From the NCBI GenBank assembly GCA_902496375.1, contig CABVAS010000087.1, positions 1 through 6,677 of the forward strand: a stretch of 6,677 nucleotides of DNA. Direction: 5' to 3'. A program made the translations under genes and the position numbers. This document shows positions 1-6,677 of the stretch, piece after piece; the stretch's first letter is position 1, and the number at the start of each line of letters is the position of its first letter. Origin of the DNA: an uncultured Collinsella sp. GTDB lineage: Bacteria; Actinomycetota; Coriobacteriia; Coriobacteriales; Coriobacteriaceae. A model generated the notes under the pieces. It worked only from the letters and a program-made list of their open reading frames with translations, was not told where the DNA came from and searched no databases.

Positions 1-54
1 GCCCTTGAAGTTGAACGTCAGATTGTCCAAATGCGGCCCGCGCAGCGTCGAGTC
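1..54 (-). other. Left edge: possible start of a further gene, unassigned
   Basis: Downstream of the LCP hairpin one minus-strand frame stays open to the edge and reads NDSTLRGPHLDNLTFNFKG (57 down to 1). Of those 19 codons, 17 end in G or C, matching the codon style of the confirmed genes. The only standard start in that frame is the TTG at 28-30, and it lacks a clear ribosome-binding site. A plus-strand frame is also open from base 1 to a TAA at 79-81, but its codon use is less gene-like. I cannot name a product from this fragment. Confidence 0.25.
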
Positions 55-82
55 GTTACGGCGTTTGGTAAAACACCGTAAC
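55..82 (-). other. Hairpin immediately after the LCP gene, no T-tract
   Basis: Inverted repeat with 12-base arms (gttacggcgttt at 55-66, aaacaccgtaac at 71-82) and a 4-base loop. On the minus strand all 12 positions pair, one as G-U; on the plus strand that position is a C-A mismatch, so the minus-strand transcript is the better fold. It begins one base after the LCP stop codon. No T-run follows, so it is not a standard intrinsic terminator. It could protect a 3' end, act in a factor-dependent context, or lie between co-transcribed genes. Confidence 0.5.
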
Positions 83-83
83 T

Positions 84-1319
84 CTAGTAGTTAGCTTCGT
101 AGCCGTTGCCGTCGCCGGTGGGCTCTTCGTAGTAGTCCGAATCGCTTGAATCGCTTGAGTCATCGGAATCGTCAGAGCTGACCGATGAGGTTGCGGTACC
201 GTTTGCGTAGTCGTCAGACGTGTTGTTGTTCAGGTCGCCGATCGTAGAGCTGGAACCGTCGGAAAGACCCATGGTGTTGGGACCCTTGGGATCCTTGCCA
301 GCATCGACGCGCTCCATCATTTCCTTGAGCTCGTCCTCGTAGACAAAGACGTAGCTCACACCGTCGATCATGGTGCTGTCGTCGGCGTACGAAGGCAGGT
401 TGGCCGAGTAGATACCGTCGACATCCATACCGCGCATGGCGTTGACCGTAGCCACGATATCCTGAACGCTCATATCGGTTACGAGCATATCGGACAGCGA
501 ATTAACCAGGCCAAAGATCTTCGTGGCATCGAAGTTATTGAGAATCTGGTTGGCAAGGGCGCCAAGCACCTGACGCTGGTGGCGCATGCGCGTGTAATCG
601 CCGTCGGCATAGGTGTAGCGGCAGCGGGCATAGGTAAGGGCGGTGGCACCGTCCATATGCTGCTGGCCAGCGGTAATCTTAATATCCAGGTGCTCGGGGT
701 CGTCAACATCATCGGTTGCGTTAATGTCGATACCGCCAACCGAATCAATCAGCGCCTGCATACCGTCGAAGCTGACCTCGGCATAGTGGGAAATCTGAAC
801 ACCGCACAGCTCGTTGACCGCCTCGACCATGGCCTCGGCGCCGCCAACGGTATGGCAGGCGTTGATCTTCATGGTCTCGCCCTTGTACTCGACCTTGGTG
901 TCGCGCGGAACGGAAATGAGCGTCGCCTGCTTTTGCGTGGGGTCGATGCGTGCCAGGATAATCGAGTCGGCACGATACGTATCCTCGCCCGGACGGCCGT
1001 CGGTGCCAAGAAGCAGCACGTAGAACGGATCCTTTGCCTCATCGGTGTCAACCAGAACCCGACGCAGATTGTCGGTAATGACATTAGAATCGCCGAGCTT
1101 GCCCATAATGGTGGCAAACCACAGGCCGGCAGCGGTAGTGGCACTCAGCAGCACGCCAAGCACGACAATGAGCGCGACGTGACGAATCGTGTGGCTACGA
1201 CGACGTTGACGAGCGCGCTCGGAATAGCGAGCCACGTTATCGCGACTGTAGATCTTGGCCTGCGCACCAGTTGAGGGTCTTCGGGCGGTGGTATCCGCGA
1301 GGGGCTTTTTATTAAACAT
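84..1319 (-). CDS. LytR-CpsA-Psr (LCP) family cell-wall polymer transferase
   Basis: Membrane-anchored LCP protein. Such proteins move lipid-linked glycopolymers (teichoic acids, capsule, arabinogalactan) onto peptidoglycan at the outer membrane face; the polymer here cannot be read from sequence. With the ATG at 1317-1319 it has 411 residues: a basic cytoplasmic leader (about 1-46), one membrane helix (about 48-69), the LCP domain (about 98-300) and a low-complexity tail (about 351-411). Conserved positions seen are GTDGR (105-109), RADS (116-119), SVPRDT (136-141), Arg232 and Arg234 in YARCRY, and DYTRMRHQRQ (241-250). No LytR_C domain is recognised; the end is Ser/Asp/Asn-rich and strongly acidic. 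A TTG two codons upstream (1323-1325) is in frame, but AGG at 1326-1328 abuts it, whereas it sits 6 bases from the ATG, so the ATG is preferred. It follows murA by 12 bases. Confidence 0.95.
   Translation of the reverse strand: MFNKKPLADTTARRPSTGAQAKIYSRDNVARYSERARQRRRSHTIRHVALIVVLGVLLSATTAAGLWFATIMGKLGDSNVITDNLRRVLVDTDEAKDPFYVLLLGTDGRPGEDTYRADSIILARIDPTQKQATLISVPRDTKVEYKGETMKINACHTVGGAEAMVEAVNELCGVQISHYAEVSFDGMQALIDSVGGIDINATDDVDDPEHLDIKITAGQQHMDGATALTYARCRYTYADGDYTRMRHQRQVLGALANQILNNFDATKIFGLVNSLSDMLVTDMSVQDIVATVNAMRGMDVDGIYSANLPSYADDSTMIDGVSYVFVYEDELKEMMERVDAGKDPKGPNTMGLSDGSSSTIGDLNNNTSDDYANGTATSSVSSDDSDDSSDSSDSDYYEEPTGDGNGYEANY
139..156 (-). repeat. Tandem 9-base repeat in the LCP Ser/Asp tail
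   Basis: Two identical adjacent copies of gaatcgctt (plus-strand reading), at 139-147 and 148-156, followed by a diverged third unit at 157-165. They encode part of the SDDSDDSSDSSDSD run near the C-terminus of the LCP protein. The unit length is a multiple of three, so copy-number change would lengthen or shorten the tail without a frameshift. Confidence 0.7.
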
Positions 1320-1331
1320 AGGCAACCTGTA

Positions 1332-2615
1332 TTAGTAGATGACGGGATCGGGGACGGTAGCATGCTCGACATGCGCGCCGAGCGCCTGCAGCTTTTCGAC
1401 AAACTGCTCGTAGCCGCGCTTGATGTGATGGATAGCCGAAACCTCGGTCGTCCCGTCGGCGATCAAGCCCGCTACGACGAGGGCCGCTCCGCCACGCAGA
1501 TCGGGCGAGGTAACCTGTGCGCCCGAGAAGCCCTTGACGCCATGAATCATGGCATGATGACTCTCGATACGAATGTCGGCACCCATGCGCACCAGCTCAG
1601 AGGCAAACATAAAGCGATTCTCGAAGATGTTCTCGGTGATAACGGAGCTACCGTCGGCAAGGGCGGAGAGTACCATAATCTGCGCCTGCATGTCCGTCGG
1701 GAAGCCGGGGAACGGAAGCGTCTGGATGTCGACCGGCTTGATGCGCTCGGCACGGTTCACATGGACGCCATCCTCGACGCGCTCGCAGTCGATACCCATG
1801 AGCTCCATCTTCTTGAGCACCATGCCCAAGTGAATGGGGCAAAAGCCCGTGACATCGACACCGCGATCGTCGGCCATCAACGCACCGGCAACGATAAAGG
1901 TACCGGCCTCGATGCGGTCGCCTACTACGCGATGGGTAACAGGATGGAGCTCCTCCACGCCTTCGATAGTCACGACGGGCGTGCCGGCGCCAACAATCTT
2001 GGCGCCCATCTCGTTGAGCATGTTGGCGAGATCGACAATCTCGGGCTCGCGGGCGGCATTGTCGATAACCGTGGTGCCCTGTGCGCGCACAGAGGCCATG
2101 ATGAGGTTCTCGGTCGCACCGACGCTGGCGAACTCGAGCGTGACGGTGGTACCGCGCAGACCTTGGGGCGCATTGGCGTTGATGTAACCGTGGGCGGTAT
2201 CAAACTCAACGCCCAGGGCCTCGAGACCCAGAATGTGCATATCGATCTTGCGAGCACCCAGGTTGCAGCCGCCCGGCATGGCAATCTTGGCGCGATGGAA
2301 GCGGCCCAGCAGGGGTCCCATGACGGCGGTGGAAGCACGCATCTTGGCAACGAGCTCGTAGGGGGCCTCCCAAGAATCGACCTGAGAGGTATCAATCTCG
2401 AGCGTGTGCTCGTCGAGAACATCGATCGTAGCGCCCATGCCCTTGAGCACCTTGCCCATCACGTGAACATCGGAAATATCGGGCACGTTCTGCAGCGTCG
2501 TCTTGCCCGGCGCCAGAAGCGTTGCCGCCATGAGTTTGAGCGCGGAGTTCTTGGCACCCGAGACGGGCACGGAGCCTCCGATGGCGTGGCCACCCTCAAC
2601 GCGGATAATATCCAA
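1332..2615 (-). CDS. murA: UDP-N-acetylglucosamine 1-carboxyvinyltransferase
   Basis: Cytoplasmic enzyme of the first committed peptidoglycan step: it transfers enolpyruvate from PEP to UDP-GlcNAc. It has 427 residues, close to the E. coli length of about 419, and starts with TTG (forced by an upstream in-frame stop, with AAAGGG 6 bases upstream). The residues expected for catalysis are present: Lys22-Asn23 in SGAKNSALK, Arg93 in KMRAS, catalytic Cys117 in the mobile loop PGGCNLGARK, Asp308 in PGFPTDMQAQ, Asp372 and Arg374 in DLRGGAAL, and Arg400 in HIKRGYEQ. A Cys rather than Asp in the loop predicts a normal fosfomycin-sensitive target, by family knowledge. Its TAA stop is 12 bases before the LCP start, so the two genes are probably co-transcribed. 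In the Mycobacterium layout I recall, several genes separate atpC and murA; here none do. Confidence 0.98.
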   Translation of the reverse strand: MDIIRVEGGHAIGGSVPVSGAKNSALKLMAATLLAPGKTTLQNVPDISDVHVMGKVLKGMGATIDVLDEHTLEIDTSQVDSWEAPYELVAKMRASTAVMGPLLGRFHRAKIAMPGGCNLGARKIDMHILGLEALGVEFDTAHGYINANAPQGLRGTTVTLEFASVGATENLIMASVRAQGTTVIDNAAREPEIVDLANMLNEMGAKIVGAGTPVVTIEGVEELHPVTHRVVGDRIEAGTFIVAGALMADDRGVDVTGFCPIHLGMVLKKMELMGIDCERVEDGVHVNRAERIKPVDIQTLPFPGFPTDMQAQIMVLSALADGSSVITENIFENRFMFASELVRMGADIRIESHHAMIHGVKGFSGAQVTSPDLRGGAALVVAGLIADGTTEVSAIHHIKRGYEQFVEKLQALGAHVEHATVPDPVIY

Positions 2616-2621
2616 GGTCTA

Positions 2622-2627
2622 CCCTTT
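2622..2627 (-). promoter_or_regulatory. murA ribosome-binding site supporting a TTG start
   Basis: Minus-strand AAAGGG lies 6 bases upstream of the TTG at 2613-2615. A TAG in frame two codons before the TTG rules out any longer start, and the next ATG would remove the essential Lys22-Asn23 region. The Shine-Dalgarno sequence begins one base after the terminator T-tract, so terminator and initiation region are practically fused. Confidence 0.75.
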
Positions 2628-2628
2628 C

Positions 2629-2667
2629 AAAAAGCATGCCCGGGGTGGCTGGGCCATCCCGGGCATG
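2629..2667 (-). terminator. Intrinsic terminator after atpC, directly upstream of murA
   Basis: Perfect 10-base inverted repeat: CATGCCCGGG on the minus strand at 2667-2658 and its partner at 2644-2635. Inside it, after one A-C mismatch, four more pairs (TGGC/GCCA) close a 3-base loop. On the minus strand the stem is followed by C and then five Ts (2633-2629). The plus strand has no T-tract after the stem, so termination is directional. It lies 36 bases past the atpC stop, the expected place to end the atp transcript. The T-tract ends only 13 bases before the murA start codon, so it could also act within the murA leader. Confidence 0.85.
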
Positions 2668-2703
2668 ATGTGTTCGCAAATGGTCGAACGCTAAATCGTT
2701 TGA

Positions 2704-3096
2704 CTATTGGGCAAGCTTGAGCTTACACCATGCGATTTCATTATAGAGGTAGGCGCGGCGTGCATCATCCTCCGACAAATTACCCAGCTTCTCTTCAAAA
2801 CCTTGAATATCAGCTTTAAGCTTGTCGGCATCGACGGTCGCCAAATCGCAAGCGCGCTCGGCGAGAACGGTCACGACATCGTCCGCAACCTGGGCATAGC
2901 CGCCGGCCACGGCAAACGTGTGGTCGACAGTGCCCATGGCCTTATCGGAAACGCGAACGTAACCGCGGTCGATCGTGCAGATCTCGCTGGAGTGAGCAGG
3001 CAGAACGCCAAACTCGCCATCCGTGGACGGAATCGACACAAACGCAGCGTCGCCCTCATAGGCGCAGCTCACGGGGCACACGATGCGGATACGCAT
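2704..3096 (-). CDS. atpC: ATP synthase F1 subunit epsilon
   Basis: Small rotor subunit that links gamma to the c-ring and can inhibit ATP hydrolysis through its C-terminal helices. The 130 residues are a normal full length. The N-terminal beta-sandwich (about 1-85) includes the characteristic GEFGVLPAH (27-35) and FAVAGGYAQVADDVVTVLAE (61-80). The C-terminal helical hairpin (about 88-130) contains DARRA (111-115), resembling the DxxRA segment implicated in ATP binding by some bacterial epsilon subunits; that role is inferred here, not shown. The ATG is preceded by GGGGGAG at 3106-3112, 9 bases away and within atpD. It is the last atp gene, and an intrinsic terminator follows its TAG stop after 36 bases. 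Confidence 0.96.
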   Translation of the reverse strand: MRIRIVCPVSCAYEGDAAFVSIPSTDGEFGVLPAHSSEICTIDRGYVRVSDKAMGTVDHTFAVAGGYAQVADDVVTVLAERACDLATVDADKLKADIQGFEEKLGNLSEDDARRAYLYNEIAWCKLKLAQ

Positions 3097-3099
3097 AAC

Positions 3100-4553
<1,454 letters not shown>

Positions 4554-4554
<1 letters not shown>

Positions 4555-5462
4555 TACTGTTCCTCCAATGCTGAGGCTCCGCCGACGATCTCGTTAATCT
4601 CGGTCGTGATCGAAGCCTGGCGCACGCGACTATACGTGCGGGTAAGGGTCGAGATGATCGCGGTGGCGTTTTCCGTCGCGGAGTGCATGGCCTTGCGGCG
4701 TGCACCCTGCTCGGCAGCCGCCGAATCGATCAGGGCCTGGTAGATGACCGTCAGGATATAAGACGGCACAAGCTTGCCGAGAACATGCTCGGGAGAGGGC
4801 ACGAACTCGAACGTGGACGAGATGCGCTTAGGGGCGTCGGTCTCGTTCTTACGCGGACCGTGGGCCATAGCGATCATCTCGGGGTCGAGCGGCAACAGAT
4901 GCTCGACGCGAAGCTCCTGATCCACGCGGTTCTTGGCGTGGTGGTAGACAAGCTCGACACGGTCAAGCTCACCGGCACGATACGCATCGCAGATATGAGA
5001 GGAGATCATGCGAGCCTGATTGAAATCGGGCTCAGAGGAGTTGCCCTCAAAGTGCATGACGACGTTTGCTCGGTCACGGAAATACGTGGCCGGCTTACGC
5101 CCGCACGCGATGATCTCGCACTCGATGCCGTCGTTCGCCCAAGAAGCGGCGAGCTTTTCGGCCGTGCGCTCCACCGTCGTATTGAAACCGCCGGCAAGAC
5201 CGCGGTCCGAGGCAATAACGACAATCAGGCCATGCTTGACGCTCTCATGCTTCTGCAGCATGGGATCGGTGCCCGAACAGGAGGCGTCGCCGGCGACCGT
5301 CAACATGACGTCGGTCAGCGCCTCCTTATAGGGCTCGGCCTGCTTGGAGCGATCGAGGGCACGACGGATCTTGGCCGTAGAGACCATCTCCATCGTGCGC
5401 GTGATCTGCTTGGTCGTGGTAACCGAGGAGATTCGCTTCTTAATGTCGCGAAGGTTGGCCAT
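4554..5462 (-). CDS. atpG: ATP synthase F1 subunit gamma
   Basis: Central rotor shaft of F1, turning inside the alpha3beta3 ring and coupling proton flow to catalysis. The protein has 302 residues, slightly longer than the E. coli subunit (287). The N-terminal helix shows the family pattern MANLRDIKKRISSV then TKQITRTMEMVSTAKIRRA (residues 1-35). The Rossmann-like middle contains ASDRGLAGGFN (84-94), where many homologues have Cys in place of the Ala in GLAGG. The C-terminal helix ends with ITTEINEIVGGASA (286-299), matching the gamma-subunit signature. The ATG start is supported by AGAGGAG at 5474-5480, 11 bases upstream and inside the end of atpA. The stop overlaps the atpD start by one base (TAATG), an arrangement associated with translational coupling. 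No frameshift or missing core motif is seen. Confidence 0.97.
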
Positions 5463-5467
5463 GGGGC

Positions 5468-6677
5468 TTAGTTCTCCTCTGATCCAGAAACATCCGAATG
5501 GTGCTTGGCCATGAACTGCTGCTTGAAGTCGCCGATGACGCGCAAGAGCTCAGCCTTGGTGTCATCATCGATCTTCTTGGCGCGAACCTTGTCGAGCAGC
5601 GAGCCAAAGCCATTGTCCATGTACTCGATGAGCTCGGCACGGAAAGGCAGTACGTCGGCGATCTCCAGGTCATCCAGGAAGCCCTCGTTGCCAGCGAACA
5701 GCGTAACGATCTGCTCGCCAACCTCAAACGGCTTGTAACGCGGCTGCTTCAGGAGCTCGGTCATGCGGGCACCATGGGTCAGCTGCTTCTGAGTAGCCTC
5801 GTCGAGGTCGGAGCCGAACTGCGTAAAGCCGGCGAGCTCCTGGTACGAAGCGAGGTCCAGACGGAGGTTGCCGGCGACCTGCTTCATAGCCTTGGTCTGC
5901 GCGTCGCCACCGACGCGGGACACGGAAATGCCCACGTCGACTGCCGGGCGCTGGCCCTGGAAGAAGAGCTCGGACTGCAGGTAGATCTGACCATCGGTAA
6001 TGGAAATGACGTTGGTCGGAATGTAGGCCGAGACGTCGCCGTCCTGGGTCTCGATGATCGGAAGAGCCGTCATGGAGCCGTAACCGTTCTTCTTGGACAT
6101 CTTGACGGCACGCTCGAGCAGACGAGAGTGCAGGTAGAAGATGTCGCCAGGATAGGCCTCGCGTCCGGGCGGACGATGCAGCGTCAGCGACATCTGACGG
6201 TAGGCCACAGCCTGCTTGGACAGGTCATCGTAGATGACGAGCACGTGGCCACCGGGGTTGGTCTCGCTGGCGGGCTTGCCGTCCTCGCCGTTGTACATGA
6301 AGAACTCGCCGATAGCGGCACCGGCCATAGGCGCGATGTACTGCATAGGGGCGGAATCGGCAGCGGTGGCCGAAACAATGATGGTGTAGTCGAGCGCACC
6401 GTGCTGAGCGAGGGTCTCGCGGATGTTGGCAACCGTGGAGGCCTTCTGGCCGATGGCGACATAGATGCAGACCATGCCCTTGCCGCGCTGGTTGAGGATA
6501 GCGTCGATGGCGATGGCGGTCTTACCGGTCTTACGGTCGCCAATGATGAGCTCACGCTGACCACGGCCGATAGGCACCATGGAGTCGATAGCGAGCAGAC
6601 CGGTCTGAACCGGCTCGCACACCGGGGTACGATCGATGACGCCGGGGGCCTTGAACTCGATGGGGCGACGGTGCGTG
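5468..6677 (-). CDS. atpA: ATP synthase F1 subunit alpha, 5'-truncated by the window edge
   Basis: Non-catalytic nucleotide-binding subunit of the F1 head of the proton- or sodium-driven ATP synthase, on the cytoplasmic face of the membrane. The frame stays open to the right edge, so about 402 C-terminal codons are visible. Upstream of the GTG at 6620-6622 it reads RPIEFKAPGVIDRTP, typical alpha sequence, so that GTG is an internal valine and not the start. By comparison with family length (about 500-550), roughly 100-150 N-terminal residues are missing. Visible-residue landmarks are the Walker A GDRKTGKT (46-53), the Walker B region HVLVIYDDLS (144-153), PPGREAYPGDIFYLHSRLLE (169-188), and the family signature PAVDVGISVSR, whose Arg254 corresponds to the arginine finger. 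About 12 extra residues sit just before Walker B compared with E. coli, Bacillus and Mycobacterium alpha as I remember them. The stop TAA lies 5 bases before atpG, whose ribosome-binding site is inside the last codons here. Identity is certain; the start is not in the window. Confidence 0.98.
   Translation of the reverse strand, partial: THRRPIEFKAPGVIDRTPVCEPVQTGLLAIDSMVPIGRGQRELIIGDRKTGKTAIAIDAILNQRGKGMVCIYVAIGQKASTVANIRETLAQHGALDYTIIVSATAADSAPMQYIAPMAGAAIGEFFMYNGEDGKPASETNPGGHVLVIYDDLSKQAVAYRQMSLTLHRPPGREAYPGDIFYLHSRLLERAVKMSKKNGYGSMTALPIIETQDGDVSAYIPTNVISITDGQIYLQSELFFQGQRPAVDVGISVSRVGGDAQTKAMKQVAGNLRLDLASYQELAGFTQFGSDLDEATQKQLTHGARMTELLKQPRYKPFEVGEQIVTLFAGNEGFLDDLEIADVLPFRAELIEYMDNGFGSLLDKVRAKKIDDDTKAELLRVIGDFKQQFMAKHHSDVSGSEEN

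Noticed and set aside
1323..1325. TTG as the start of the LCP gene
   Set aside because: The AGG Shine-Dalgarno element directly abuts this TTG, whereas it is 6 bases from the ATG at 1317-1319.
2672..2689. GTTCG/CGAAC inverted repeat resembling an SOS-type operator
   Set aside because: The half-site polarity and 8-base spacing do not fit the actinobacterial LexA box (GAAC-N4-GTTC), and 5-base arms are weak.
2688..2714. Possible murA promoter TTGCCC - 15 bases - TAGCGT on the minus strand
   Set aside because: The spacer is short and both hexamers are poor matches, so it could be chance. It remains only a candidate for a start upstream of the terminator hairpin.
1362..2720. 452-codon open frame on the plus strand, opposite murA
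   Set aside because: It is antisense to a complete MurA with intact catalytic residues. The translated product is a low-complexity His/Gly/Asp/Arg-rich sequence without motifs, as expected of a shadow frame.
4683..5471. 262-codon plus-strand frame opposite atpG
   Set aside because: It is a shadow of the gamma subunit gene, with no ribosome-binding site or family motif.
6620..6622. GTG as the start of atpA
   Set aside because: The frame continues upstream to the window edge with conserved alpha-subunit sequence (RPIEFKAPGVIDRTP), so this GTG is an internal valine codon.

Overview
The whole window reads on the minus strand and holds two linked housekeeping blocks. In transcription order (high to low coordinates) these are the distal half of an F1Fo ATP synthase operon, atpA (5' end outside the window)-atpG-atpD-atpC, then murA, then a LytR-CpsA-Psr (LCP) wall-polymer transferase gene. 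Coding density is very high. The only non-coding stretches are 88 bases between atpC and murA and about 83 bases at the left edge. There is no RNA gene, mobile element or CRISPR array that I can support.

The sequence is GC-rich, with GC-ending codons and TTG or ATG starts. The atpC-murA-LCP order and the LCP architecture (basic cytoplasmic leader, one membrane helix, LCP domain, acidic Ser/Asp tail) suggest a high-GC Gram-positive bacterium, most likely of the Coriobacteriia (Collinsella-like). That placement is inference from style and gene order, not from a search.

Region 3100-6677 encodes the alpha, gamma and beta subunits, and 2704-3096 encodes epsilon. Junctions are very tight: a 5-base gap for atpA/atpG, a 1-base TAATG overlap for atpG/atpD, and a 3-base gap for atpD/atpC. 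Each downstream gene has a purine-rich ribosome-binding site inside the last codons of the gene before it. Together these subunits make the catalytic head, rotor shaft and regulatory subunit of the ATP synthase. The membrane subunits and delta should lie upstream, beyond base 6677.

Region 2629-2667 is a strong intrinsic terminator on the minus strand, placed to end the atp transcript. Its T-tract runs almost straight into the murA ribosome-binding site, so murA has no room for a promoter after it. The hairpin must therefore sit in the murA leader or be read through. murA starts with TTG, a choice forced by an in-frame stop two codons upstream. murA (first committed step of peptidoglycan synthesis) and the LCP gene (attachment of polymers to peptidoglycan) are 12 bases apart and look like one envelope transcript.

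The window is otherwise conventional. The points most worth a second look are the terminator/leader arrangement before murA, a roughly 12-residue insertion just before the Walker B strand of the alpha subunit, and the Ser/Asp repeat tail of the LCP protein.
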